64,000 nucleotides of DNA from Thiodiazotropha sp050291245 (GCA_050291245.1 JBNKJP010000022.1:186001-250000); one strand, 5' to 3'; positions 33,732 to 43,458 are shown, counted from the first letter of the stretch. Program-made: numbers and translations. The notes: generated from the sequence alone by a model not told the origin.

Positions 33732-34246
33732 GAGGCGTTACCCTGTTGCTGCGTTTGGGTCGCGACCGGAGGGGCGTCACCCAGTGAAATCTCGGGAAAA
33801 AGTTCGTATTGGGTCACGCTGCCAGCCTCGACTCGTACGGTCATGCGCACCGCATCCATGACCTTTACCATGGTTTCGTACGGGGTGTCCGACTCCGAGA
33901 GAATGAATATGCTGCGTTTGTCCTGAAAGCGCACTTTAACCTGTACCAGCAGTTCGTTGAGCGCCTTGAAGTCGTAGCCTTTATCCGTGTTCGGGATGCT
34001 CCGGATCAGACCGCCCTGGCGATCCGCTACGTCCAGACTCTGCTTGCGGATGATGACCTCGAGCTGCAGCTCCTTGATCGCCTTCATGGCGCCATCCCCC
34101 GCCGGGGGCAGGTAGAGCTCGATGATCGAGAAGCGGGAGAAGGCCGCCGTGATCAGCAGAAAGGGAATCAGGATCACCATCAGGTTGAGGAAGGCGGTGA
34201 TGTTAAGTTCCACCTCCTGGTGATGGCGTCGAAATCGACCGCTCAT
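33728..34246 (-). CDS. ExbD/TolR-family stator protein, first copy
   Basis: 172 residues. The membrane helix (about 13-32) reads NITAFLNLMVILIPFLLI; here the proton-carrying Asp seen in the second copy is replaced by Asn (FLNLMV), so this copy may be structural rather than catalytic. The periplasmic domain follows. It is translationally coupled on both sides (ATGA). Confidence 0.88.
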   Translation of the reverse strand: MSGRFRRHHQEVELNITAFLNLMVILIPFLLITAAFSRFSIIELYLPPAGDGAMKAIKELQLEVIIRKQSLDVADRQGGLIRSIPNTDKGYDFKALNELLVQVKVRFQDKRSIFILSESDTPYETMVKVMDAVRMTVRVEAGSVTQYELFPEISLGDAPPVATQTQQQGNAS

Positions 34247-34896
34247 GCATTACTCCGGCTGGAATAGGCCTTCTCGTTGAAGATGTTGAGGAACTTCACC
34301 GAGGCCATCTCCAGGCTGTCGACGATGGCGGTGGTCTTGCTTTGCAGCAGGGCGTAGACCAGCAGCAGGGGGATCGCGGTCATCAGCCCGAACGCGGTGG
34401 TGTTCATGGCCACCGAGATACTCGCGGAGAGCATGTCGGCCTTAACCGAGGGATCTGCGTTGGAGACCGCGGTGAAGGCATTGATCAGACCGATGATGGT
34501 GCCCAGCAGGCCGAGCAGGGTGGCGATGTTGGCCAGGGTGCTGAGGTAATGGGTGCGTTTTTCCATGCGCGGGATCGCTTCCATCAGGCCCTCTTCCATG
34601 GCGACTTCCACGTCGTCGCGGCGGCGCGCGGTGCGGGCCCGGGCCAGACCGTAGGTGAGCATGGTGCCGATGGCGGTCTTGGATTTGTTGGCGGCATCCA
34701 TGGCGGACTTGAAATCCCCGTCATTCAGGTAGGGGAGCACCTTTTTCCAGGTTCGCTTGTTGCTTCCGGTCGCTACGGTGAGATAGATCCAGCGTTCGAT
34801 GGCGATGGCCAAACCACCGGCGAAGATCACCAAAATGGGATACATGAAAAGCCCGCCCTCCTGAAAAAAGCGGATGATGGTGTCGATGAGCGCCAT
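34243..34896 (-). CDS. MotA/TolQ/ExbB-family proton channel protein
   Basis: 217 residues with three membrane helices (about 18-36, 120-142 and 160-185), the usual cytoplasmic loop between the first two, and the TolQ-like motifs LLGLLGTIIGLINAF and ALTTAF-type MNTTAFGLMTAIP. It pairs with the two ExbD proteins to convert proton motive force into movement of the TonB-like protein. It is the first membrane-motor gene after the small exported protein. Confidence 0.93.
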   Translation of the reverse strand: MALIDTIIRFFQEGGLFMYPILVIFAGGLAIAIERWIYLTVATGSNKRTWKKVLPYLNDGDFKSAMDAANKSKTAIGTMLTYGLARARTARRRDDVEVAMEEGLMEAIPRMEKRTHYLSTLANIATLLGLLGTIIGLINAFTAVSNADPSVKADMLSASISVAMNTTAFGLMTAIPLLLVYALLQSKTTAIVDSLEMASVKFLNIFNEKAYSSRSNA

Positions 34897-34974
34897 AGGG
34901 TTCTCCGTAGTTACGCGACTGGATTTGAACGAGGTTTGTTTGATGTGTAGTTAGGGCATAGATTGGCAAATTCT

Positions 34975-35262
34975 TTACGGGTTTTCCCCATACTTGTGGT
35001 ACCAATCGATCTGTCTGCGAAACACATCACGGTCTAAGGGTGAAAGAAATTCCTCTTGCCGTCCGATCTCCGGCGGCATCATGGAAGTGAGACGTTTGGC
35101 CGATCGCCAGGGCACCACGTAGAGCACATTGGGCGACTCGTTATTCCCGAAGATTGCGGTGCCTTCCAGGTCGAGTCGCTGCTCCGCAGTGGCATTCTGG
35201 GTCCATGCGGACACCAGGATCAGCAGGGCGGCCAGTCTCCGGATTATCGGTTTCAGATTCAT
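34975..35262 (-). CDS. Small exported protein of the motor operon
   Basis: 95 residues with a clear signal peptide (about 1-27, ending NATA). The mature part is polar, with LYVVPWRSAKRL and a C-terminal RQIDWYHKYGENP. No family is recognised. Its position between the TPR lipoprotein and ExbB, and its conservation-like composition, suggest an accessory periplasmic subunit. Confidence 0.65.
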   Translation of the reverse strand: MNLKPIIRRLAALLILVSAWTQNATAEQRLDLEGTAIFGNNESPNVLYVVPWRSAKRLTSMMPPEIGRQEEFLSPLDRDVFRRQIDWYHKYGENP

Positions 35263-35272
35263 CGGGCGGACC

Positions 35273-35866
35273 TCAGGGGTTGGTACCGGCGCGGCGTTTC
35301 AGATCGGCGATCCAGCCGTCGATCTGGGTGTCCGAGTCGCCATTCAGGGCTTGGAAGCGCTGGTAGTGTTTCAGGGCCTCGAGGGGTTTTCCCAGGTAGA
35401 GATCGTACAGGATGCCGAGATTTCGGTGAGCCTGCGCATAGTCCGGGTCGATTGCCAGGGCTCGGGTATAGGCCTGTTCGGCTTCTTGGAAACGGCCCTG
35501 CATACGTTGCGCGATACCCAGTTGGTTCAAGGCGTGGCGGTTGTTCGGATCCAGTGCGAGCGCGGTATCCAGATTAGTTTGCGCCGCTTCGGGATGGTTC
35601 TCATCGAGCTCCAGTCCGGCAAGTACCAGATAGGCTTCGGGGCGTTTCGGGTGGGCGTCGATCAGCGCCTGCAGCTGGGCCCGGGCCTGCTCGGCCTTGT
35701 TGGCCTGGTAGAGCTGTTGAGCGGCCTGAACCTCGCCCGCCAGGGGGGATGCCGGGGTGGATTCGGTCTGCGAAGCGGGGCTGTCCGGTTGGGTGGCCAG
35801 CCCGCCGCAGGCGCTCATCAGCAGGGCCAGCATGACCCCTCCAAGAGTTGGCTTAACGCAGCGCAT
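35273..35866 (-). CDS. TPR lipoprotein
   Basis: 197 residues from the ATG at 35866; the frame upstream is only the shadow of the neighbouring gene. The lipobox is LMSAC (Cys about 20), then a low-complexity linker and three to four TPR units (about 50-180) such as PEAYLVLAGLELDENHPEA and HALNQLGIAQRMQGRFQEA. It overlaps the large TPR gene by 14 bp. It is probably an outer-membrane-anchored scaffold of the ExbBD machine. Confidence 0.85.
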   Translation of the reverse strand: MRCVKPTLGGVMLALLMSACGGLATQPDSPASQTESTPASPLAGEVQAAQQLYQANKAEQARAQLQALIDAHPKRPEAYLVLAGLELDENHPEAAQTNLDTALALDPNNRHALNQLGIAQRMQGRFQEAEQAYTRALAIDPDYAQAHRNLGILYDLYLGKPLEALKHYQRFQALNGDSDTQIDGWIADLKRRAGTNP

Positions 35867-38675
35867 CGACCCAGCCCTCCCACTGTTCCTGCTTGGCGTA
35901 GCGCGCCGGCATGAGCTTGGCGAGTTGTGCGAAGCTCTGTTTGACCCAGGTGTCATAGATGCCCTCGGGGGCCCGTTCGATATTCGATTCATACAGTCCG
36001 ATCGCCTTCTCTTCGAACGGGTAGGCCTGTTCCTCCAGGAGGATTTCATACTGTTCCAGCTCCTCGGCGCTCAGCCCCTTGGGACGCTGGGATTTCATCA
36101 GCGCGGAACCGAACTGCTGATAGATTTCCCCGATCCGGTGGGTGGCCTCGGTGGTGACCTCGGCGACCCCGTATTCGGCGGCCTTGGAGTAGGATTTGAT
36201 GGCCTCCTGCATGCGCTGCTTCTTCAGCTTGAGGTTCTTTTCAAGGGGGGCTTTCAATTTCACGCTTCGGTAGGCCTGGCGTTCGGCCTCCGCCAGTTTG
36301 ATGCTGGCCGTGGCGGCCAGGAAACGGCTGCGGTCGGAACGCTGCTTACCCGCCTTGGCGTCCGCCTTGATAATCTCCTTGCGCCACCAGTCCCGCTTTC
36401 CGCTCTTACCGGTCTTGTCATAGAGTTCCACCAGTTTCTGGCGCGCTTCGAGGGCTTGAGCCAGGGGTTGCGGGAACTGCTTGACGAAGGACTTGTAGCC
36501 GGCGATCGCCTGGTTTGTCTGGCCGGATTGTTCGAACAGCTCCGCGGAGCGCCAGCTGGCCTCCCGTTTCAGCTCCGGCGAGTCGGCCTGATTGGCGATC
36601 AGGTTGAGCTGCGTGGCGGCTTTGAGGGGCTGCTGGGTTTCCATGTAGGCCGCGGCCAGTTTGCTGTCCACATCGGCGGCGAGTTCACTGTCGGGATAGC
36701 GCTTTTTATACCCTTCCAGAATCTTCACCGAACCGGCCCAGTCACCTGCCGCGATCAGGCTGGCGGCGGCGTCATACTGGGCGGTCTGAACGATCGAGGC
36801 GGTTGGTGCAAGGGCCGCGATGCGCAAAAACTGCCTCGCCGCGCCCGCGGGGTCTCCCTGCTCACGCAAACCGACACCCTGTTGATAAATACTCGCGGCC
36901 AGACGTTCCTCCAGGGGTTTGTGTTGTTTGTCCTTGGCATCGGTCAGGGCCAGGGCCTGCTGGTAGGCCTGTTCCGCGGCGCTGTAATCCTTCTGATCGA
37001 AGGCGGCCTGGGCGGCCACGATCCAGGCGGTTTTGCGTAATTCGGGTTTTGCCGGTGGTTTCTGGTTGACCACCTGGAGGGCCGCACCCCGGGCGCGACC
37101 CAGATCGTTCATCGCCAGCAGCTTGTCCGCGGCCTCTGTGAGTACCTGGGCACGGCGCGGGTCGTTGGGGAAGACATCGCAGAACTTCAGTGCGCTCTCC
37201 ACCTCCTGTTTCTGCCAGGCCGCCGCGGCTTCGGCCGACAGCCCCTTGCTACCCTGGTTGTAGGCGAGGAGGGCGGCATAACCGGCCTCGGCCTGTTTGT
37301 CGTGCTTGGGCAGTTTGTAGGCACTGTCCTCGTAGGCGGTGACCGATTCGGGATACTGCTTCAAATCGAACAGCAGTTCGCCAAGCAGAAAACTGATCTC
37401 ACCCGCCTTCGGGTCGTTGGGAAAACTGTCCAGGTAAAGGCGGTACCAATGGGCCGCTTCGGTACCCTGTTTGGTCTGTTCCGCGGTGATCTCCCGGGTC
37501 TTCTTGTTGCGGCTGCGTTGGGCCAGGGCGTGATGGTATTCGGCCAGTTCCTTGAGGTAGGTGCGCAGTTGTTCGCTGAGCCAGGTCTGATCCTCCGCGG
37601 GCAGGCCCTTCCAGACCTCGCCGTTGAGGGCATAGTGTTCGGTGAAGGCCTTCTTACTGTCGATCGCCAGTGCGGGAAAGCCGTTTTTGGTGTACATGTC
37701 CACCACCCGCACCGACAGCCGGGGCGCCTGGGGGTGACCCGGATTGAGGTTGACGAAGGCCATGTAGGCGTCGGCGGCGTCCTGGATGCGCTCCTGCTTG
37801 AGATACAGATCACCCAGTCCCTGGTAGATCAGATACTCATAGTTGCGATGCCCGTGCTGGGCGAAATAGTCGCGAATGCGGTTTGCGCCCCCCAGCTCGG
37901 AGAAGGTGAGACTGATTACCCGCAGGGTTTCGTCCAGCAGCTGTTTGTCGCCGGGGGAGAGTTTATCCAGGGCGAGGGGAGCCGAATTGTCCAGATTGCG
38001 GTCCAGCAGGCGGGTAAAAGAGTTCAGACCCTGCTCGGTTTCGCGCTGCTTGAAACGGGACCAGCCGTGTTTGAACAGGGCCCGGTCAAAGTAGGGGGAG
38101 CTGTCGCTGCGTTCCAGTATCCCGGCATAGGCCGCCTCGGCCCGGTTGAAGTCTTGCAGTACGAAGTAGCGTTCACCCTGACGAAACCGGGCCTCCTGCC
38201 AGAAATCACTCTGCGGATAGCGGGTGACCAGGGTATCCAGGGTCTTCATCATTGCCGGAATGTCGCCCTGTAATTCGTAGGCCCGGGCCAGTTGATAGAG
38301 CACCAGGTCGTTGGCCTGGTAGTTGGGATCCTGTTTAAGCAGTCCCTCGTAGAGGGTGATCGACTTCCGCAGTTCGTCCTCTGAGGGGGGGGATTCCTCC
38401 GTGCTCATCAGGCGACTTTCGGTACGCTCCAGCTGCAGGTCCGCAAGCCGCCGGGTGGCCTCGCTCTGCAGTCTCTGGTCCGGATTGAGTTGCAGTAGCG
38501 CGCGGTAGTTTTCGATGACCTCGTTGCGTTCCGAAGGGGGAATGCTGGACTTCTCGATGGTGACCGGTTCGGCCTGGATGTCCGCCAGGGTGGTTTCGCC
38601 GGGATCGCTCTCCCTCAGGGAGGAACAACCACTCAGGGCGAGTGCGGCGAGGGAAAAATAGAGCCAGGGTCTCAC
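35853..38675 (-). CDS. Large TPR lipoprotein
   Basis: 940 residues from a GTG at 38675, which overlaps the upstream stop (GTGA). The start was chosen because it directly precedes a signal sequence with lipobox ALSGC. The rest is a long superhelix of TPR-like pairs (QLARAYELQGDIPAMMKTL, ARFRQGERYFVLQDFNRAE), about twenty units. Such large TPR lipoproteins scaffold envelope complexes, comparable in style to gliding-machinery TPR proteins. Anchoring at the outer membrane is inferred from the absence of Asp after the Cys (CSS). Confidence 0.85.
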   Translation of the reverse strand: MRPWLYFSLAALALSGCSSLRESDPGETTLADIQAEPVTIEKSSIPPSERNEVIENYRALLQLNPDQRLQSEATRRLADLQLERTESRLMSTEESPPSEDELRKSITLYEGLLKQDPNYQANDLVLYQLARAYELQGDIPAMMKTLDTLVTRYPQSDFWQEARFRQGERYFVLQDFNRAEAAYAGILERSDSSPYFDRALFKHGWSRFKQRETEQGLNSFTRLLDRNLDNSAPLALDKLSPGDKQLLDETLRVISLTFSELGGANRIRDYFAQHGHRNYEYLIYQGLGDLYLKQERIQDAADAYMAFVNLNPGHPQAPRLSVRVVDMYTKNGFPALAIDSKKAFTEHYALNGEVWKGLPAEDQTWLSEQLRTYLKELAEYHHALAQRSRNKKTREITAEQTKQGTEAAHWYRLYLDSFPNDPKAGEISFLLGELLFDLKQYPESVTAYEDSAYKLPKHDKQAEAGYAALLAYNQGSKGLSAEAAAAWQKQEVESALKFCDVFPNDPRRAQVLTEAADKLLAMNDLGRARGAALQVVNQKPPAKPELRKTAWIVAAQAAFDQKDYSAAEQAYQQALALTDAKDKQHKPLEERLAASIYQQGVGLREQGDPAGAARQFLRIAALAPTASIVQTAQYDAAASLIAAGDWAGSVKILEGYKKRYPDSELAADVDSKLAAAYMETQQPLKAATQLNLIANQADSPELKREASWRSAELFEQSGQTNQAIAGYKSFVKQFPQPLAQALEARQKLVELYDKTGKSGKRDWWRKEIIKADAKAGKQRSDRSRFLAATASIKLAEAERQAYRSVKLKAPLEKNLKLKKQRMQEAIKSYSKAAEYGVAEVTTEATHRIGEIYQQFGSALMKSQRPKGLSAEELEQYEILLEEQAYPFEEKAIGLYESNIERAPEGIYDTWVKQSFAQLAKLMPARYAKQEQWEGWVDALR

Positions 38676-40537
38676 TGGGGCGTTACCCCTCTTTCGGAAC
38701 TGATGTCGAGGAGGTTGGCAACCCCGAACCGTGCCTGAATCAGGTAGTTGTTGATGAGGTTCTTGCGTTGATCGAGCTTTTCCAGGGCCATGGCGCGGAG
38801 TTGCCCGGCCTGTTGGGTGCGTGCCTCGGTGACCTGGGCCAGGAGTTGCGGAATCCCTTTCTCCAATTCGTCGATACGAGATCCGAACAGTGCGAAACGC
38901 TCGACCGCCTGCTCCTTGGCCTGGGCCAGTTCCTTTTCCCGGGTTTGTGCGGTTTTCAGGTTCTGATCGAGTTCGCGCATCTGTTTCTTCAGATTCCACA
39001 AGCGGGCGGGGTGTTCGGTTACGGTCTGCCAGGTCAGAATCCCCTGCAGCAGCCGCGCGATATCCTTTTGACCCTGAAGCCGTTGCGGGGCCCCGGAATC
39101 GGCGATCAGCTCATCGATATGCTGCAGCCGCAGGAGAAGTTTTTTCTCCTCATCGGTGGCGAGGATGAACGGGGGTTCTGCGTCTGAGGCGGCCTGTTGA
39201 TAACGCTCGAACAGCCATTCCCGTTCGGCGCTCAACGCTTGTAGACGGTCACCCTTGAGGTGGGCCTCGACCTGGGGCAGTTTTTGCTCATAGGCCTGTT
39301 TCTGGGTCGCCAGCATGGTGCGGTAGCTGCTCATCTTCTGCTGCCACTCCTGAAGATTCTCTTCGAGCCGGAGCAGATCCTGGTAATCCTGCAGGCGTTC
39401 CTGAAACAGGTTGCCGGAGAGCAGGTAGGGTAGCAGGGTGCGGAACTCCACACTCAGGGGACCGGGTTCCTCGTCACTCGTACTGGCGGCGATCAGGTTG
39501 TCGGGAAAGCCGCCCTGGTCCACCTGTTGAATGATCTGCTCGACACTCGCAAGGGCGTGGTCGTAGGCGTCGATCGCGTCACGGTAGGCCTGCAGCGACT
39601 GCTGCTCGGCCCCGAGTTCCGCGAAGACATAGGGTATCGCCAGTTTGGCTTCCAGCACCGCCGGATCGCTGGTGTTGCGCCGGGTCAGTATTTCCCAGGG
39701 CACCAGGGCCTGTTCCTGCTGTTTCAGTTGCAGGGACGCCCAACCCAGGCCCAACAGGGCGCGGTTGCTGGCGGAACCCCGCAGGCGAACCTTCTGCAGG
39801 GCGGCTTTGGCGGATTCGGCTTGCTGGTCTTCCAGCAGCAGGTAACCCCGGGCAAGATTGGCCTGGTCGCGCAGTGCCCGGGTCTCCTCGTTATCCGAAT
39901 CGGCGCGAGCGTCACCAATCTCCTGGAGGATGGCGAGGGCTTCGGGTGATTGGTCGGATCGCAGCTTGGCAATGGCCTGATTGTAGCGTGCATAGAGCGA
40001 CCATTCCCCCTCGGGAGAGACGCCGGACAGATCGCTTATCGCCTTGTCGGGTGCATCCCGCTGCAGGTCGATGAGACCCTGCAGGTAGCGTTTCTCATCC
40101 ACGCCCTCGGGGGGCAGGCCCTCACCGATCTCAGTCAGGGCCTTCTCCGCGGAGACCGGTTCACCGCGACGATGGCGTGCCTTACCGAGATGCAGCCAGG
40201 CCCGGTCCTTGATCTTGGGTTCTACAGTTTGATTGAGTACCCGTTCGAACAGGGATTCCGCGGTATTCGGCATCCCATAGGCCAGATACAGGCCGCCCAG
40301 CAGCAGTTCCGGTTCATCTTCGTAGGCTCGCATCAGTCCCTGCTCCCGCGCCGCGAGCAGACGGATGATGGCTGGAAAATAGGCCTCCTGATAGAGCTGG
40401 AAGAGGGCCTCGCCATAGTGCAGGTCCTTCAGTTCCTGAGGGGCACCCGGCTGGATCTCCGCTGCGGTGGAGAATGCGGGTAACAGGCTGAAGATGATCA
40501 GAAGCCGGGGGAACAGAGTCGGCCGCACCCGTGTCAC
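38672..40537 (-). CDS. Exported TPR/coiled-coil protein
   Basis: About 621 residues, GTG start at 40537 overlapping the upstream stop as GTGA; GTG codons at 40543 and 40528 are alternatives. The signal peptide ends FSTAAE. The N-terminal half has TPR-like repeats (EALFQLYQEAYFPAIIRLLAA, LLLGGLYLAYGMPNTAESLF). The C-terminal half (about 430-610) is rich in Glu/Gln/Leu/Arg heptads and is probably coiled-coil (LWNLKKQMRELDQNLKTAQ). Periplasmic component of the cluster. Confidence 0.8.
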   Translation of the reverse strand: MTRVRPTLFPRLLIIFSLLPAFSTAAEIQPGAPQELKDLHYGEALFQLYQEAYFPAIIRLLAAREQGLMRAYEDEPELLLGGLYLAYGMPNTAESLFERVLNQTVEPKIKDRAWLHLGKARHRRGEPVSAEKALTEIGEGLPPEGVDEKRYLQGLIDLQRDAPDKAISDLSGVSPEGEWSLYARYNQAIAKLRSDQSPEALAILQEIGDARADSDNEETRALRDQANLARGYLLLEDQQAESAKAALQKVRLRGSASNRALLGLGWASLQLKQQEQALVPWEILTRRNTSDPAVLEAKLAIPYVFAELGAEQQSLQAYRDAIDAYDHALASVEQIIQQVDQGGFPDNLIAASTSDEEPGPLSVEFRTLLPYLLSGNLFQERLQDYQDLLRLEENLQEWQQKMSSYRTMLATQKQAYEQKLPQVEAHLKGDRLQALSAEREWLFERYQQAASDAEPPFILATDEEKKLLLRLQHIDELIADSGAPQRLQGQKDIARLLQGILTWQTVTEHPARLWNLKKQMRELDQNLKTAQTREKELAQAKEQAVERFALFGSRIDELEKGIPQLLAQVTEARTQQAGQLRAMALEKLDQRKNLINNYLIQARFGVANLLDISSERGVTPQ

Positions 40538-41064
40538 TCCCACTCCCGAACTTCGAAGTCGGGTTGCTGCAGCGCCACGCTGTCGACAATCTTAAGCTCG
40601 AGATATTTGGGGCCGATCCCCTTTTCGAAACTGACCGTCGCTCCCCGTTTGTAGTCCCTGCCCTTGGGGCCTTCACCGGTAAAAAAGGCGATCAGCTCAT
40701 GGGGACCCGCTTTCAGGTTGCCGAGGTAGAGGCGTTGTACGCCCCCTCGTTCTAATGCCTTGAGTTCTCGTTCGGTATAGAGATGGTTGGCCAGTTCCTT
40801 GTCATCGATCTGTAACTGTACCGAATCGAGCTTGAAGAAGGTGCCCGTGTCCACGGACAGGAACACCGATACCTGGGTGTTGCCGGGGAACAGCAGCTCC
40901 TCTTCGAGGATAAACAGCTCCCGGTTGAGGGCGATGACCGACTTTTTGAGGCGCTCGACCTGTCTGTCAAGGCCCGGTTCCGGCTGGGTTTGCGGGTCGG
41001 CCGCCATCAGGGGCGCACAGAGACAACAGAGCAGTAGAATGGCATTACGGAATAGGGTCTTCAA
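40534..41064 (-). CDS. Exported protein, first gene of the motor operon
   Basis: About 176 residues from a TTG at 41064, chosen because a signal peptide (AILLLCCLCAPLMA) follows immediately; the frame is open to 41187. The mature part begins with a short coiled coil (LDRQVERLKKSVIALNRE) and then a beta-rich domain (VQRLYLGNLKAGPHELIAFF). Similar genes open many ExbBD/AgmX/TPR clusters and are often mislabelled AraC. Function unknown. Confidence 0.65.
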   Translation of the reverse strand: MKTLFRNAILLLCCLCAPLMAADPQTQPEPGLDRQVERLKKSVIALNRELFILEEELLFPGNTQVSVFLSVDTGTFFKLDSVQLQIDDKELANHLYTERELKALERGGVQRLYLGNLKAGPHELIAFFTGEGPKGRDYKRGATVSFEKGIGPKYLELKIVDSVALQQPDFEVREWE

Positions 41065-41484
41065 AGCGGCGGTTCCCAAGTCGTAAAAATAACTGTGTTT
41101 ATGAACAAACAAATCTATATGAATTAAGGTGTTGCGTTTGCGATCATAGTCACAGGTTAGGTCGAGAAGTTGGTAAAAAAAACCCAAATATACCGGAGTC
41201 AGCAGAGGTTTTCAGGCATTTTTTTGTTTCAACCTGAACCCGCGGATTCAGGTTTAACCCATCAATGACAATCAAACAGCGTAATCTCCCTGGTTTTTCA
41301 GAACCTGAGGAAAACAGGGAACAACCATCGAGTACGTGGGTCAATCCCAGTGTAGTGTCTCATAATAATGTATGCTTTTCGCGGGACACCAAGCCCTGCC
41401 TTGGGATCCGCACGGGACGCTATCATCGCCTAAGCGCTTTCGGGCACTACACAAGATATTTTACCAGGGAATCCACGATTCGCG
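41065..41484. other. Divergent control region, motor operon / DUF3187
   Basis: About 420 bp between divergent genes. The minus-side half is AT-rich and could hold the motor-operon promoter; the part near 41360-41480 precedes the DUF3187 gene. No confident sigma-70 pair or palindrome was seen. Confidence 0.4.
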
Positions 41485-42492
41485 ATGTATCGTCTTTGTC
41501 TGTTTTTGGGCGCTCTGTGCGCTGTGCCCGTCCAATATGCCGCTGCGGGGGAAATCCGGGACCCGGAACCTTTCCAGGTGCGAAATCCCAATCCCTTCAT
41601 GCTGTTATATGGCTTGCCTCTGGCAACGCCGTCGACCATTCTGGATGACCAGGCATCTCGCGCGGGCCTGCAATTCAGTGTGGCAAACCTGTCTTCGGAA
41701 AGGGTGACCGAGTCTGAGCAGTTGACCTTGGATGGGGACACCTACCGGGTGGCGCTGACTTGGAGACAGGGGCTGGGAGAAGGCTGGCAGTGGGGGTTTG
41801 AGCTGCCCTTCCTGTCCCACCGGGACGGGGTTCTGGACAACCTAGTCCAAAATTGGCACAACCTGTTTGGGATGTCGAACTCCGCACGGGACGATTGGCC
41901 CCGAAACCGGCTTCGTTATTACTATGTTGAGGACGGGGAGACCCGGATTCTTATCCAAAAGAGCCAAAGCGGTATCGGAGATATTCAGTTGCGGCTTGCC
42001 CGGGATCTACCTCTGGCCACACCGGAACGAAAACTCTCATGGCACGTCAGCCTGAAACTGCCGACCGGGGATGCCCAAGCCTTGCTAGGCAGTGGCGGAA
42101 CGGATCTGGCGCTCTGGTTGTCCGGTTCTCAAAGTACGCTGCTGGGTCATGGTCTGGTGGGCGGTTTCGGTCAGGCTGGTCTGCTGTTCACGAGCGATGG
42201 GGACATCCTGGCGGATCGTCAACGGCATGTGGTGGGGTTTGCGACCCTGGGACTGAGTTGGCAAACATACGATTGGCTGGATCTGAAGTTCCAGTTCGAT
42301 GGTCATACGCCGTTTTACGACAGTCAGGTCGATCAATTGGGGGGGGCGGCCCTGATGCTGACGTTCGGCGGCAGCACCTATTGGGGTGAACAGAAACAGC
42401 ATCGCGTTGATCTCTCCTTGGGTGAGAATCTCACCACCGACACGGTGCCTGATTTTGTGATCAATCTGGGCTACGAGACCACCTTCCTCTGA
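41485..42492 (+). CDS. DUF3187-family outer-membrane protein
   Basis: 335 residues. The signal peptide ends YAAAG, followed by the family hallmark PFQVRNPNPFMLLYGLP. Amphipathic strands and a terminal aromatic residue (YETTFL) suggest a beta-barrel. It is divergent from the TPR/ExbBD operon and convergent with lgt. Function unknown. Confidence 0.85.
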   Translation: MYRLCLFLGALCAVPVQYAAAGEIRDPEPFQVRNPNPFMLLYGLPLATPSTILDDQASRAGLQFSVANLSSERVTESEQLTLDGDTYRVALTWRQGLGEGWQWGFELPFLSHRDGVLDNLVQNWHNLFGMSNSARDDWPRNRLRYYYVEDGETRILIQKSQSGIGDIQLRLARDLPLATPERKLSWHVSLKLPTGDAQALLGSGGTDLALWLSGSQSTLLGHGLVGGFGQAGLLFTSDGDILADRQRHVVGFATLGLSWQTYDWLDLKFQFDGHTPFYDSQVDQLGGAALMLTFGGSTYWGEQKQHRVDLSLGENLTTDTVPDFVINLGYETTFL

Positions 42493-42535
42493 GACCGGTG
42501 TCTTGTTCAGAGGGGTTACGGGGTTGTGATGAGGA

Positions 42536-43354
42536 CTATCCCGTGGTGGCGGAGGGACGTACGCTGGAACCCCAGAGTGCCCGTACGATCAGGATGAGTC
42601 CTACCAGAATGAAGGGCAGACTCAGTAACTGACCGGTACTGAACCCGAGGTCGGTGTTGTACGCCTCCTGTTGCGTCTTGACGAATTCAATCGCGAAACG
42701 GGCGCTGAATACGCTTACCAGCAATACTCCGAAGATCATACCCTCACGCACCTTTTGACCCCAGCGTCGGTAGATCGTTACCAGGCCTATGAAGATCAAA
42801 GTGTAGGCGATGGCCTCGTAGAGCTGCGCCGGATGGCGGGGCAGATTATCCACCCGCTCGAAGATGAAGGCCCAGGGGACCTGGGTAGGTGTGCCGTAGA
42901 TCTCGGAGTTGAACAGATTGCCCGTGCGTATGAATGCGCCCGCTAGGGCGGTCGGCAGGGCAAACCGGTCCAATAGCCACAGGTAGGAGTCACCGGAGCG
43001 AAATTTGTAGAGATAGAGCCCGATCAGGGCCCCCAGACCGCCTCCGTGGCTGGCCAGTCCCCCTTCCCAGAATGCCAGGATCTTCACCGGGTGGGCGAGG
43101 TAGTAGGCGGGATCGTAAAACAGGCAATGCACCAGCCGGGCGCCAACGATAATGGCGATGACCAGGTAGACGGTCAGTTTTTCCAGCTGCGACGTATCCC
43201 GGCCTTCACGATGATAGATCCAGTAGAGGGTCTGGTAACTCATCAGGTACGCCAGGGCAAACAGGGCGCCATACCAGCGGATTTCAAGGTTGGCAAATGA
43301 GATCAGGACGGGATCGATGTTCCAGGTAATGAATGCGTGTGCTTGATGCTCCAT
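42536..43354 (-). CDS. lgt: Prolipoprotein diacylglyceryl transferase Lgt
   Basis: 272 residues from the ATG at 43354, which sits five bases after GAAGGA; the ATG at 43357 is too close. Seven membrane segments. The signature HGGGLGALIGLYLY follows AFWEGGLAS, with the catalytic region RTGNLFNSEIYG and HPAQLYEAI. Lgt attaches diacylglycerol to the lipobox Cys of prolipoproteins, of which this window encodes several. Confidence 0.97.
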   Translation of the reverse strand: MEHQAHAFITWNIDPVLISFANLEIRWYGALFALAYLMSYQTLYWIYHREGRDTSQLEKLTVYLVIAIIVGARLVHCLFYDPAYYLAHPVKILAFWEGGLASHGGGLGALIGLYLYKFRSGDSYLWLLDRFALPTALAGAFIRTGNLFNSEIYGTPTQVPWAFIFERVDNLPRHPAQLYEAIAYTLIFIGLVTIYRRWGQKVREGMIFGVLLVSVFSARFAIEFVKTQQEAYNTDLGFSTGQLLSLPFILVGLILIVRALWGSSVRPSATTG

Positions 43355-43458
43355 CATGGTCCTTCAAAGAGAGAACAATAGGGCGACGATTCTATCAATC
43401 AAGAACACTTTTTTCAGTAGATGATTACCCGAATGCTTGAGGTTTTTACATTCCGTGC

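Noticed and set aside
35757..37040. A 427-codon open frame on the plus strand, and similar ones near 39527 and 37302
   Set aside because: They are antisense to TPR genes and share their repeated composition; they are shadows.
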